Program-made: the position numbers and the translations under genes
Shown: positions 26,532 through 35,237 of the stretch, in pieces
Position numbering within the stretch: position 1 is the first letter of the stretch
Layout: each line of letters starts with the position of its first letter
Notes under the pieces: generated by a model
Databases searched by the model: none
What the model saw: the letters and a program-made list of their open reading frames with translations, nothing else
What the model was told of the DNA's origin: nothing
Assembly: GCF_007993815.1 (NCBI RefSeq)
Contig: NZ_VJWE01000017.1
Span: 1-64,000, forward strand
Direction: 5' to 3'
DNA length: 64,000 nucleotides
Origin: Acidovorax delafieldii
GTDB lineage: Bacteria; Pseudomonadota; Gammaproteobacteria; Burkholderiales; Burkholderiaceae_C

Positions 26532-28270
26532 ACAGCAGCGTCCCCCGCCACCGCCGCTGCGGTGCCCACGGCTGCAGCATGCACCAGCTCGACATGGTGG
26601 GGGATGGAGGGTTCCAGTGCAGGCTCGCTGGCCTGAAAACTGTGCGCGCTGGCCAGCGGCCAGTACAGGCGGAACACGTTGTGCTGCGCGTCGAGCGAGC
26701 CCAGGAGCGCACCGGGCAACATGCGGGTGATGAGGTTGGACAGCAGGCGCACCTCGGTGTCGCTGATGCGGCGCACGATGTGGTGGGCGGTGATGTCCTT
26801 GGGGTGGTGCAGGCCGGCGGCCTGCACCAGCTCCTGCAACGCGTGCAAGGTGCTGCGGTGGAACTGCGCCACGCGCGTGGCCTTGTCGGGCACCACCAGG
26901 GCCTGTTGGCGCAGCGGATCTTGTGTGGTCACCCCCGTAGGGCAGTGGCCGGTGTGGCAGCTTTGCGCCTGGATGCAGCCCAGCGCCATCATGAAGCCGC
27001 GCCCCGCGTTGCACCAGTCGGCGCCCAGCGCCATCATGCGCGCGATGTCGAAAGCGCTGATGACCTTGCCCGCGCAGCCAATGCGCACACGGTCGCGCAG
27101 GTTCACGCCCACCAGCGTGTTGTGCACCAGCAGCAGGCCCTCCTGCAGCGGCGCGCCCACGTGGTCGCTGAACTCCACGGGCGCCGCGCCCGTGCCGCCC
27201 TCGGCGCCATCAACCACGATGAAGTCGGGCGTGATGCCGGTGACCAGCATGGCCTTGACGATGGCGAACCACTCCCATGGGTGGCCCAGGCAGAACTTGA
27301 AGCCCGTGGGCTTGCCGCCAGAAAGCGTACGCAGCTTGGCGATGAACTGCATCATCTCGACCGGCGTGCGAAACGCACTGTGGCTGGCGGGCGAGATGCA
27401 GGCTTCGCCCTCCTTCACCCCGCGTGCGGCGGCGATCTCGGCAGTCACCTTGGCCCCCGGCAGCACGCCACCGTGGCCCGGCTTGGCGCCCTGGCTGAGT
27501 TTGAGCTCGATCATCTTGACCTGCGGGTCGGTGGCATTGGCCGCAAAACGCTCTTCGCTGAAGGTGCCATCGGGGTTGCGGCAGCCAAAGTAGCCCGAGC
27601 CGATCTCCCAGATCAGGTCGCCGCCGTGCACGCGGTGGTGCTGGCTGATGCTGCCCTCGCCCGTGTCGTGCGCAAAGCCACCTTTCTTCGCGCCCTGGTT
27701 GAGCGCCAGAATGGCGTTGGCCGACAGCGCACCAAAGCTCATGGCCGAGATGTTGAACACGCTCGCGTGGTACGGCTGGGTGCAGGGCGATACAGACTGT
27801 GAGGGCGCATCGGGGCTGCCACCGATCCACACGCGAAAGTCGTGCGAGGGCAACTGCGTGGGCGCCAGCGAGTGGTTCACCCATTCGTAGCCCTGCGCGC
27901 CCACGTCCAGGTGGGTGCCAAAGGGGCGGTTGTCCGGGTCGCCCTTGGAGCGCTGGTACACGAGTGAGCGCTGCGCGCGCGAGAACGGCGCGGCCTCGCT
28001 GTCGCTCTCGATGAAATACTGGCGCACCTCGGGCCGCACATATTCGAGCATGAAGCGGATGTGGCCGATGACCGGGTAGTTGCGCAGGATGGCGTGGCGC
28101 GTCTGCTGCAGGTCGTACACGCCCACTGCTACCAGAGCGGCGAACGCCAGCACCACGGGCAGGCCCACGCCAAACGCCACCAGCGCAAACAGCGACAGCA
28201 GCAGCCCGAACACGCACAGCGCAAAGGCCGTGTAGCGCACCGGGTAGAGGGAATTGAGCTGGTGAATCAT
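26528..28270 (-). CDS. FMN-binding glutamate-synthase-family protein, membrane anchored
   Basis: A 580-residue protein: two TM helices at the N-terminus (about residues 14-50), then the FMN-binding synthase barrel of GltB (NISAMSFGALSANAIL, GEGSISQHH, GAKPGHGGVLPG, DGAEGGTGAAP), ending with the Fe-S motif CX5CX4C in CIQAQSCHTGHCPTG. The glutaminase and GXGXG domains of true GltB are missing, so it cannot use glutamine by itself. Its electron donor and product are unknown. The ATG at 28270 starts the gene; the kinase-like gene overlaps its end. Confidence 0.87.
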   Translation of the reverse strand: MIHQLNSLYPVRYTAFALCVFGLLLSLFALVAFGVGLPVVLAFAALVAVGVYDLQQTRHAILRNYPVIGHIRFMLEYVRPEVRQYFIESDSEAAPFSRAQRSLVYQRSKGDPDNRPFGTHLDVGAQGYEWVNHSLAPTQLPSHDFRVWIGGSPDAPSQSVSPCTQPYHASVFNISAMSFGALSANAILALNQGAKKGGFAHDTGEGSISQHHRVHGGDLIWEIGSGYFGCRNPDGTFSEERFAANATDPQVKMIELKLSQGAKPGHGGVLPGAKVTAEIAAARGVKEGEACISPASHSAFRTPVEMMQFIAKLRTLSGGKPTGFKFCLGHPWEWFAIVKAMLVTGITPDFIVVDGAEGGTGAAPVEFSDHVGAPLQEGLLLVHNTLVGVNLRDRVRIGCAGKVISAFDIARMMALGADWCNAGRGFMMALGCIQAQSCHTGHCPTGVTTQDPLRQQALVVPDKATRVAQFHRSTLHALQELVQAAGLHHPKDITAHHIVRRISDTEVRLLSNLITRMLPGALLGSLDAQHNVFRLYWPLASAHSFQASEPALEPSIPHHVELVHAAAVGTAAAVAGDAAV

Positions 28271-28488
28271 GGGGATCCTGGTTTTGGGCGTTGGCGTGGG
28301 AGGGCTACACTGACCGCCTTTTTATCGGGTTGCCATGTTGCGCGCGGCTCTTTTTTCACGCCCAGGCCTTTCCCTGGGCCACCTAGCACCCGCCGCTCAC
28401 TAGCGGCGCGGCACAAGGCCTGCGCATCATAAAAGTAAAACATTGTTTTGCCGCCCCCGCTTTCTCCCTTGACGACCGGAGTCCTCCC
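28271..28488. other. Divergent intergenic region
   Basis: About 220 bp between divergent genes. It has two perfect 6-bp inverted pairs, CCCAGG/CCTGGG near 28361-28380 and GCCGCT/AGCGGC near 28391-28407, followed by an AT-rich stretch (ATAAAAGTAAAACATTG) that could hold a promoter. I cannot assign a regulator. Confidence 0.4.
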
Positions 28489-29343
28489 ATGACCGAACCT
28501 GCATCGCCCACCCCCGCCACCGACGATCTCGACCCCACCACCGCCCCGGCCGCTGCGCTGGGCCCGGATGAGCTGGAGGAGATGGACAACATCCTCGACG
28601 ACCTGCGCGCGCGCGGCGAGGAAATCCCGCAGTGGGAGTTCTGCGATGGCTTCATGACCGCGCTGATCTGCAGCCGCCGCCCCATCGGCCCGGCCGAATA
28701 TCTGCCCATGCTGCTGGGCGACGGCGCCGAGCTGGATGTGGCCGAAGGCGACCCGCTGCCGCAGTTGCCCGCGTTTGCCGATGCCGCCCAGCAAGCCCGC
28801 TTCATGGACCTGTGGATGCGCCGCTGGAACGAGATCGTGGCCCAGCTCGACACCGATGTGAAGACGCTGGACGACGACCGCACCTTCCAGCCCGAAGCCA
28901 TGGACATGCGCGGCGCCGTGGCCAGCCTGACCGACGAGCAGCGTGCCGAGATGGGCGACGACCAGGAGATCCCGTCCTTCGGCCAGGTCTGGGCGCTGGG
29001 TTTCATGTTTGCGGTGGAAAACTGGCCCGAAGACTGGGCCGCCCCGCGCGACAAGGAAGCTGCCAAGTGGCTGGACGATGCGCTGGAGCGCATCGTCGCC
29101 CTGACCGAAGACGACACCGGCAAGCCCGAAGTCTGTATGTACGACGAAGACGGCCCCCCCAGCACCAGCCAGGTGCGCGTGGAAGCCTTCGGCGAAGCCA
29201 TCTGGGCCGTGTACGACCTGCGCCAGCTGTGGAAGAGCATGGGCCCGCGCGTGGAGACGGTGCGCAAGGCGCCCGAGCCCGGGCGCAATGATCCTTGCCA
29301 CTGTGGCAGTGGCAAGAAGTACAAGAAATGCCACGGCGCGTAA
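28489..29343 (+). CDS. UPF0149/YecA-family protein with C-terminal SEC-C motif
   Basis: A 284-residue acidic protein. The N-terminal and middle part fits UPF0149 (YecA), with [12 protein letters not shown] and [12 protein letters not shown]; the C-terminus ends with the zinc-binding SEC-C motif [19 protein letters not shown], as in SecA. Such proteins are thought to bind ribosomes or nascent chains, but their role is not fixed. The ATG at 28489 is clear. A shared terminator lies downstream. Confidence 0.88.
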   Translation: MTEPASPTPATDDLDPTTAPAAALGPDELEEMDNILDDLRARGEEIPQWEFCDGFMTALICSRRPIGPAEYLPMLLGDGAELDVAEGDPLPQLPAFADAAQQARFMDLWMRRWNEIVAQLDTDVKTLDDDRTFQPEAMDMRGAVASLTDEQRAEMGDDQEIPSFGQVWALGFMFAVENWPEDWAAPRDKEAAKWLDDALERIVALTEDDTGKPEVCMYDEDGPPSTSQVRVEAFGEAIWAVYDLRQLWKSMGPRVETVRKAPEPGRNDPCHCGSGKKYKKCHGA

Positions 29344-29360
29344 GCGTAACCTCTGGCACT

Positions 29361-29405
29361 ACTTTTTTGATAGCGGGTTGCGCTTGTAGCAAAAGCGCGG
29401 GAGGC
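29361..29405 (+). repeat. Copy of the dispersed repeat overlapping a terminator
   Basis: ACTTTTTTGATAGCGGGTTG-CGCTTGTAGCAAAAGCGC-GGGAGGC carries the landmarks GATAGC, GCGC, AGCGC and GAGGC of the family. Its right half forms the left arm of the terminator at 29391-29423. Confidence 0.6.
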
Positions 29406-29423
29406 TGATAGGCCCGCGCTTTT
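29391..29423. terminator. Bidirectional terminator between convergent genes
   Basis: AAAAGCGCGGG and CCCGCGCTTTT form perfect 11-bp arms around an 11-nt loop (AGGCTGATAGG). It lies 47 bp after the SEC-C gene and 26 bp before the stop of the GFA gene on the other strand. Confidence 0.92.
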
Positions 29424-29449
29424 CTCGCAGCGTCCTGCTGCCGGGGGCG

Positions 29450-29857
29450 CTAAGGCTGTTCGTCGAACGCGTCGATGTCTTCTGGCAAGGTGACCCACGC
29501 AAGGCGGCGCAGCGTCCAGATCTGGCGCTGCGGCGTGCCCAGCTCGTGCCTTTGCGTGATGGTTCCGAGCCGTAGGGAATAGGTCTGCGGATTGTCGGCC
29601 GCGCAGGCATACAGCGAGCTTCCGCAGACGTCGCAGAAGGCCAGCACACGCCGGTTGCCGCTGGCCGCCGTCTTGATGTATGTGCGGGGTGTGCCGCGGG
29701 TGAGTCGAAAGCCTGCCGCTGGGGCCGGGATGTTGGTACGGAAGGCGGAGCCGGAATGCGCCTGGCAGTCCGTGCAATGGCACACCGTCGCAGTGCCGGG
29801 CTCCACCTGCGCTTCGTAGGCGATTGCACCGCAATAGCATTGGCCTCGCACTTGCAT
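29450..29857 (-). CDS. GFA-family zinc-binding protein
   Basis: A 135-residue protein of the glutathione-dependent formaldehyde-activating (GFA) family. Zinc ligands are visible: CYCG near residue 8, CHCTDCQAHSGSAF near residue 26-40 and CDVCGS near residue 75. The start ATG at 29857 is chosen over 29905 because the family begins just before the CYCG motif. Most GFA members have unknown substrates. The NTF2-like gene is upstream on the same strand. Confidence 0.85.
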   Translation of the reverse strand: MQVRGQCYCGAIAYEAQVEPGTATVCHCTDCQAHSGSAFRTNIPAPAAGFRLTRGTPRTYIKTAASGNRRVLAFCDVCGSSLYACAADNPQTYSLRLGTITQRHELGTPQRQIWTLRRLAWVTLPEDIDAFDEQP

Positions 29858-29901
29858 GGCGTTTCCTTGTGCGTGGGTGGTGTCCGCCAGCCGGTGCGGG
29901 G

Positions 29902-30390
29902 TCAACCCTGCGCCAGAAACTTCTTCAAATTCCCCGCTGCCGTACTCCGCACCTTGCGCTTGAGCGAGGGCGACCAGCCCAGCAGCAGGCCCGGCGCGCC
30001 CAGCGCCTGCCGGGCCCAGCGCCAGAAGTTGAAGCGGTCACGGTGCGTGGCAATCAGCCCGTCGGGCGTGAAGGTGAAGGTGCCGTCGATGATGTTGTGC
30101 ACCTTGCGCCCGGTGGCGCTGAAGAGGTAGTGCGCCTCCCAGTGCGCCTTGCCGCCCTGCGCATCGGCGTCGATGCCGCTGAACTCCAGCTTCCAATGCT
30201 CGGCGGCGCCGGGCTTTTTCGTCGCAGTGCACAGCATGCGCCACATGCCTGCCACCTGCTCGCGGCCTTTCAGGGAAAAGGCCTCGTCGTCAAACGTGGC
30301 GTCGGGGGCATAGCAGGCCGCCATGGTGGCATGGTCCAGTTGCGCAAACGCGGTGTAGAAGCGTTGCAGGGTCTGGGCGTTGGGGTGCAT
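29902..30390 (-). CDS. NTF2/SnoaL-like protein
   Basis: A 162-residue protein with the NTF2-like alpha+beta cone: LQRFYTAFAQLDHATMAACYAPDATFDD at the N-terminus (cited in part: FYTAFAQLDHATMAACYAPD) and HNIIDGTFTFTPDGLIATHRDRFNFW in the core. This fold binds small hydrophobic ligands or acts as a dehydratase/isomerase; no specific role can be given. It is 44 bp upstream of the GFA gene and likely cotranscribed with it. Confidence 0.82.
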   Translation of the reverse strand: MHPNAQTLQRFYTAFAQLDHATMAACYAPDATFDDEAFSLKGREQVAGMWRMLCTATKKPGAAEHWKLEFSGIDADAQGGKAHWEAHYLFSATGRKVHNIIDGTFTFTPDGLIATHRDRFNFWRWARQALGAPGLLLGWSPSLKRKVRSTAAGNLKKFLAQG

Positions 30391-30474
30391 GGGTTCTCCT
30401 CCTCAAGGGCGTCCATGCTACACCCCGGCCGGAACGCTGCATGCCACCTGGGGGACCTGCGCGGCGATGTGCGT

Positions 30475-32364
30475 TCAGCCGGTGCGCAACCCACCGATGC
30501 GCCGCCGCTTGGTGTCGTCCAATGCGTCCAGCACCTGGATGCCGTGCGCATACCCCTGCTGCACGATCTGCTCGAACCGGTTCCACTGCAGCATGCCCAC
30601 GCGGTCCATGGGGGGGTTGAAGTACAGGTCTGTGAGCTGCTGCGACTGGCGCTGGCGCGACATGCTGTACAGGATGGTGACCTGCATGAGGTAGCTGGCC
30701 AGCGAGGGCAGCTTGTAGCGCCGCTGGGCGCGCGGGCGCAGCTTGTCGCGCAGCAGGGCCCAGCTGCTGGGGATGTCGTCCAGCTCGATGCGGCGGGGCT
30801 TGCGGAAGTTCAGGTCCACACCAATCACCGTGCCCACGCCGCGCATGCTGCTGCGCATCACATCCACTGGGAAGTTGTTGAACGTGCCACCGTCGCACAG
30901 CAGGTCGCCCTCGTGCACCACAGGCGGCAATGCACCGGGGATGGAGATGCTGGCCAGCAGCGACTTCACCAGGCTGCCACGGCGCACCACCTGTTCGCTG
31001 GCGCGCGAGTAGTTCGTGGCCACGCAGTAGTAGTTCTTCCACAGGTCTTCCACCTGGGCCGGGAAGCCCACCAAGCTCCCCACGGCCTCGTGCAGGATGT
31101 GGCGCAGTCGGCGGCCCTTGATGAGCGACATCAGCGGCAGCAGGCTCCAGTCGCCCGTGGGGTTGGTGCGGAATGCCTCGCGTGCGTTGGCCATTACCGT
31201 CGCCAGCGGCTGGTCGGACGCCACATATGCGGCCATCACCGAGCCGATGCTGGTGCCCCCCACACAATCGATCTCCACGCCTTCTTCCTGCAAGGCGCGG
31301 TAGATGCCCAGGTGCGCAAAGCCGCGTGCGCCGCCGCCCGCCAGCACGAGGCCCACGGCCGTGCGGCTCTGGATGCGGGCCAGGCGCGCCATGTCGCGGT
31401 CGAGGGTGGGGCGCACATGCACGTGGTCGGCCACGGGGCGGCGGTCCAACCATTGCTGGGTGCCACGTGGGCACTGCGTGCCTTCCGGGTGCAGCAGCAC
31501 CAGGATCTCGGCGGCCTCGGCCAGGGGCGCGCGGCGCAGCAGGCAGTTTTCCTCGATGGGGTGGATGGCGGGCTCGGCCTGCGCGTCGGCCAGCAGCAGC
31601 AACTCGTCGCAGTGGCGGCTCACGCGGCGCGTCCAGGGGGTGGGCTCGGGGTCGGCCAGCAGCAGCACAAAGTCGTTGCGGGCCTCGATCTCGTCGAGCA
31701 GCATGGCAATGCGGCGGTTGGCCGTGGCGTCGGCGCCTTCGCGCTGCGCAATGCCTGGCTCCTGTAATTCGGCGTCCACGGTGGTCGAGTCCACCACCCG
31801 TACGCGGCCCACCGTGCCGAGGTGGCGCGCCAGACGCTGGCCAAAAGCCTGCAGGTCTACGCCGCTACTCACCGGCAGTAGGCCCATGGCCACCGGGCGC
31901 TCCTGCGCGGCCGTATGGGCGGCGGTGCCCGACTGCAGGCGCTGGATGATCTGGCGCGTGAGCGCAATCGATACCTGGGCACTGCTGGCTAGCAGGGTCT
32001 TGAACACGTCCTTGGTCAGGCGCACCAGCACCGAGTCGCGCACGGCGACCACGGTGGCGGCGCGGGGGGCGTCGGTGAACAGGCTGATCTCGCCAATCAC
32101 CTGGCCCCGGCCCATGTCGGCCACGCGGCGCTGTGTGCCGCTGGGGCCGTCGTCACTGCGCACATAGGCGCGCAGGCGGCCGCTGACGGTGAGGTACATC
32201 GATTCGCCGGGCTCGCCCTGGGTCATCAGCGTGCTGCCGCCGGGCACCTCCACCCACTCCAGCTGGGCGCGCAGCAGCTCCAGCGCCTCAGGTTCGATGC
32301 CTGGCAGAAAGCTGCGCAGATGCTCGGTGAGCAGTTGGTTCTGGGTCGCGGTAAAGGGAGGCAT
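30475..32364 (-). CDS. Patatin-like phospholipase with cNMP-binding domain (NTE type)
   Basis: A 629-residue protein: N-terminal cyclic-nucleotide-binding domain (about 20-140, GGSTLMTQGEPGESMYLTVSGRLRAY with GQVIGEISLFTDAPRAATVVA, quoted by parts), a middle Rossmann-like region with ATP/GTPase-type character, and a C-terminal patatin domain with oxyanion loop GGGARGFAHLG, Ser nucleophile in GGTSIGS and Asp in DGGTFNN. This layout is that of bacterial neuropathy-target-esterase homologues, which hydrolyse lysophospholipids. The ATG at 32364 is chosen; a GTG at 32424 is in frame. Confidence 0.88.
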   Translation of the reverse strand: MPPFTATQNQLLTEHLRSFLPGIEPEALELLRAQLEWVEVPGGSTLMTQGEPGESMYLTVSGRLRAYVRSDDGPSGTQRRVADMGRGQVIGEISLFTDAPRAATVVAVRDSVLVRLTKDVFKTLLASSAQVSIALTRQIIQRLQSGTAAHTAAQERPVAMGLLPVSSGVDLQAFGQRLARHLGTVGRVRVVDSTTVDAELQEPGIAQREGADATANRRIAMLLDEIEARNDFVLLLADPEPTPWTRRVSRHCDELLLLADAQAEPAIHPIEENCLLRRAPLAEAAEILVLLHPEGTQCPRGTQQWLDRRPVADHVHVRPTLDRDMARLARIQSRTAVGLVLAGGGARGFAHLGIYRALQEEGVEIDCVGGTSIGSVMAAYVASDQPLATVMANAREAFRTNPTGDWSLLPLMSLIKGRRLRHILHEAVGSLVGFPAQVEDLWKNYYCVATNYSRASEQVVRRGSLVKSLLASISIPGALPPVVHEGDLLCDGGTFNNFPVDVMRSSMRGVGTVIGVDLNFRKPRRIELDDIPSSWALLRDKLRPRAQRRYKLPSLASYLMQVTILYSMSRQRQSQQLTDLYFNPPMDRVGMLQWNRFEQIVQQGYAHGIQVLDALDDTKRRRIGGLRTG

Positions 32365-32582
32365 GGTCACGCAATCGGCAAGGCACAGTGGGGGCGCTGC
32401 GGAAGGCGATGGCTTACCAGCCACCGGTGCTGGCCATGGGTTCCGCAGCGTGCGAAGCGGCGGATTCTAGGAACGCAATGTCACCTGTGCGCACTGCACG
32501 GGGCATGGTGGCCGCGCAGCGCGTGAACAAATGCACGGCAGATCCTTTCGATTGCCCTTTCGGGCCGTGTCGGACCTGGTCG

Positions 32583-33488
32583 TCAGCGCATGAAGGCGCT
32601 CAGCGCCTGGGCCGTGGCCTCGGGCAATTGTTCGGGGATGAAGTGCCCCGCCGGAACGGCCTGGCCAGTGACCACGCCCGCACACTGCGCCTGCCAGAGT
32701 GCTAGCGGATCGAACAGCCGGTGCACCACGCCGTGCGCACCCCAGATCACGAGGGTGTCGCACGCTATTTTTTCGCCGCGCGCGCGGCTGTCGCGGTCGT
32801 GGTCCAGGTCGACGCCCGCACTGGCGCGGTAGTCCTCACAGGCGGTGTGGATGGCTTCGGGTGTGCAAAAGCAGCGTTCGTAATCGGCCAGGGCCTGTGG
32901 CTCGATGTGGGCCAGGCCCGCGCTGCCCCAGCCGCCCAGCTTGGCGTGCAGGTAGGCGCGGGCGTTGCCGCCGATCATGGTCTCGGGCAGCGGCGCGGGC
33001 TGGATCAGGTGGAACCAGTGGTAATAGGCGCGCGCAAACTCCATGTCGGTGCGCGCGTACATGTCGAGCGTGGGGGCGATGTCGATCACGCACAGCTTCT
33101 TCACACGCGCGGCGTGGTCCAGCGCCAGGCGGTGGGCCACACGGCCGCCCCGGTCGTGGCCGCACAGGTAGAAAGTGTCGTGGCCCAGCGTGGTCATCAC
33201 CTCGGCCATGTCCTGCGCCAGGGCGCGTTTGCTGTAGTTGCTGTGGTCGGGCAGGCCGGGCGCGTGGGATGAGTCGCCATAACCGCGCAAGTCCGGCAGC
33301 ACCAGACAGTAGTCGCGTGCCAATTGCTGCGCCACGCGGTGCCACAGCGCATGGGTTTGCGGAAAGCCGTGCAACAGCAGCAGCGGGGGCGCGCCCACGG
33401 TGCCGCCGGTGCGCACAAAGATCTCCGCGCCCGAGGTGGTGATGCGCCGGGTGGCAAAGCCGTCAAACCAGGAGGGTTTCGTTGTCAT
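32583..33488 (-). CDS. Alpha/beta hydrolase, haloacetate-dehalogenase-like
   Basis: A 301-residue cytoplasmic hydrolase. Compared from memory with fluoroacetate dehalogenase, the key features are kept: nucleophile Asp with two Arg in GHDRGGRVAHRLALDH, the halide-pocket His-Trp in RAYYHWFHLIQPAP, the DYRAS Tyr, and the catalytic His in PAGHFIPE. LPDLRGYGDSS supplies the oxyanion-loop region. The true substrate cannot be proven from sequence, and many related proteins act as epoxide or ester hydrolases. Start ATG 33488. Confidence 0.82.
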   Translation of the reverse strand: MTTKPSWFDGFATRRITTSGAEIFVRTGGTVGAPPLLLLHGFPQTHALWHRVAQQLARDYCLVLPDLRGYGDSSHAPGLPDHSNYSKRALAQDMAEVMTTLGHDTFYLCGHDRGGRVAHRLALDHAARVKKLCVIDIAPTLDMYARTDMEFARAYYHWFHLIQPAPLPETMIGGNARAYLHAKLGGWGSAGLAHIEPQALADYERCFCTPEAIHTACEDYRASAGVDLDHDRDSRARGEKIACDTLVIWGAHGVVHRLFDPLALWQAQCAGVVTGQAVPAGHFIPEQLPEATAQALSAFMR

Positions 33489-33578
33489 GGCCGTATGGTG
33501 TGGCAAGGGGCGGGTGGAGTCCTGTCTTGTGGACGACAGCGGCCGCCCATGCCGGGGCCGGGGATCTTGCCAGCGAGG

Positions 33579-34106
33579 TCAGGCAGGCAGCAGGCTCAGC
33601 AGCCGCTTCAGGGCGTATCGCAGCGTGGCCGTGCGGACGGCCGCGCGGTCCCCTGCAAAGTGCTGCATCTCGCTGTGGGTTTCGCCGCCCACGCACCAGG
33701 CAAACCACACGGTGCCCACCGGCTTGGCCTCGGTGCCGCCTGTGGGGCCCGCGACGCCGGTCACGGCCAGGCTGACCTGCGCGCGCGAGTGGGTCAGCGC
33801 ACCATCGGCCATGGCGCGTGCCACAGGCTCGCTCACCGCACCGTGCTGCTCGATCAGGCCGGGGGGCACCCCCAGCATCTCGGCCTTGGCCTCGTTGGAA
33901 TAGGTGACAAAGCCGCGCTCGAACCACTGGCTGGAGCCCGACAGGTCGGTGCAGGTGGCGGCGATCATGCCGCCGGTGCAGCTCTCGGCAGTGGCCAGCA
34001 TGTGGCGGCGGGCCAGCAAACGCAGCGATATTTGCGTCAAATTGGCCTCAAGCGCTTGTACTTCTTGCGCTAGTAGCTCACTTTTTGATAGTGATGTGGG
34101 TGCCAT
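33579..34106 (-). CDS. pncC: CinA C-terminal-type nicotinamide-nucleotide amidohydrolase
   Basis: A 175-residue protein matching the CinA C-terminal (PncC) domain, which deamidates NMN in pyridine nucleotide salvage: ATAESCTGGMIAATCTDLSGSS, FVTYSNEAK, VAGPTGGTEAKPVGTVW. The ATG at 34106 overlaps the pgpA stop (ATGA). Residues 4-27 are encoded by a copy of the dispersed repeat, so the N-terminus is a lineage-specific extension ahead of the domain. Confidence 0.92.
   Translation of the reverse strand: MAPTSLSKSELLAQEVQALEANLTQISLRLLARRHMLATAESCTGGMIAATCTDLSGSSQWFERGFVTYSNEAKAEMLGVPPGLIEQHGAVSEPVARAMADGALTHSRAQVSLAVTGVAGPTGGTEAKPVGTVWFAWCVGGETHSEMQHFAGDRAAVRTATLRYALKRLLSLLPA
34027..34093 (-). 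repeat. In-frame copy of the dispersed repeat at the start of cinA/pncC
   Basis: On the coding strand the 48-bp unit reads CTATCAAAAAGTGAGCT, then ACTAGCGCAAGAAGTACAAG, then CGCTTGAGGCC. It begins 13 bp after the start codon and supplies most of the first 25 residues (LSKSELLAQEVQALEA). It is the copy most similar to the rpoN one. Confidence 0.82.
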
Positions 34107-34630
34107 CAGAACCTCCACAGTGCGATGACCAGCAAGGTACAGAAGGCTGCCACAAAGTCGTCCCACAAGATACCCCAGCCCCCGCGCCAGCCAAAGCCCT
34201 TGAACAGGCTGTCGGCCCAGCCCACCGGGCCAGGTTTGGCGGCATCAAAAAAGCGGAACAGCCCAAACGCCACCACCTGCCCCCACAGCCCCATGGGCAT
34301 GGCCAGCCACAGCACCAGCCAGAAGGCCACCACCTCGTCCCACACGATGCTGCCGGGGTCGGCCACGCGCATATGGCGCGCTGTGGTGGTGCAGGCCCAC
34401 CAGCCCACCACGGTGCTGACCACGATCAGCAGGCCCATCTGCCGCGGGTTCAGCCACTGCTGCAGCACCAGGTAGGCCAGCCAGGCCCACAGCGTGCCCA
34501 CGGTGCCTGGCGCCTTGGGGGCCAGGCCCGCGCCAAAGCCCAGCGCCATGAAGTGGGCGGGGTGGGACAGCATGAAGCGCACGCTGGGGCGCAGTGGGGC
34601 AAGGGGTGGCAGTAGCTCGGAAGCGGTCAT
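34106..34630 (-). CDS. pgpA: Phosphatidylglycerophosphatase A
   Basis: A 174-residue inner-membrane enzyme that dephosphorylates phosphatidylglycerophosphate to phosphatidylglycerol. Visible: GAGLAPKAPGTVGTLWA (about 32-48), the acidic motif SIVWDEVVAFWLVL, and FRFFDAAKPGPVGWADS, all typical of PgpA; four TM stretches. ATG at 34630. Its stop overlaps the pncC start by 4 bp, an arrangement common in betaproteobacteria. Confidence 0.94.
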   Translation of the reverse strand: MTASELLPPLAPLRPSVRFMLSHPAHFMALGFGAGLAPKAPGTVGTLWAWLAYLVLQQWLNPRQMGLLIVVSTVVGWWACTTTARHMRVADPGSIVWDEVVAFWLVLWLAMPMGLWGQVVAFGLFRFFDAAKPGPVGWADSLFKGFGWRGGWGILWDDFVAAFCTLLVIALWRF

Positions 34631-34648
34631 GTCGCGACGGAAAATTGA

Positions 34649-35128
34649 TCAGGCGCTGGCGGCGCCGCCGTCTGCCCCGGCAGGCAGGCGCACCAGCAGT
34701 ACGGGCACGGGGGCGGTGCGGGCAATCTGCTCGGCATCACTGCCCATCAGCACGCGGGCCAGGCCACGGCGCCCGTGGGTGCCCAGCACGATCAGGTCGG
34801 CGCCCCAGGCCCGCGCGTGTTCCACCACCAGGTCAGCCACCCGGGCATCCAAGTTTTCGACCAGCACGGTGTCCACCGGCACACCGCTTTGCGCCACGCG
34901 CTCTTGGGCGCGGCGCAGCAAGGCCTCGCCCGCCTGGCGCAGGCGGGGCAGCACCTCCTGGCTGTAAACCTCGGGCCGCTCAAAACCGCTGATGTGGGCC
35001 AAAGGGTCCATCACGTTCAGCAGGCGAATGCGTCCACCCGTTGCCTTGGCCAGGCCCGTGGCTTCGTTCACAGCGTGGTCAGCGGTGGGGCTGCCGTCAA
35101 CGGCAACAAGGAGGTGTTGGTAACTCAT
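34649..35128 (-). CDS. Universal stress protein (UspA family)
   Basis: A 159-residue single-domain universal stress protein. It begins YQHLLVAVDGSPTADHAV and has the ATP-binding pattern GTHGRRGLARVLMGSDAEQI near residues 120-139, so it is likely an ATP-binding member. The ATG at 35128 has AGGAG 10 nt upstream; the longer ORF to 35224 is unlikely. pgpA starts 18 bp downstream, so these genes may form one unit. Confidence 0.93.
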   Translation of the reverse strand: MSYQHLLVAVDGSPTADHAVNEATGLAKATGGRIRLLNVMDPLAHISGFERPEVYSQEVLPRLRQAGEALLRRAQERVAQSGVPVDTVLVENLDARVADLVVEHARAWGADLIVLGTHGRRGLARVLMGSDAEQIARTAPVPVLLVRLPAGADGGAASA

Positions 35129-35237
35129 GGCGGCGGGCTCCTGGGGGCATGGTGGCACCAATGTGATCGCTGGGGCGGATTGTGACCGACACGCTGTTGC
35201 GCGGGTCTTTGGAGGGCCAGTCACCGTGTCGCCAAGG

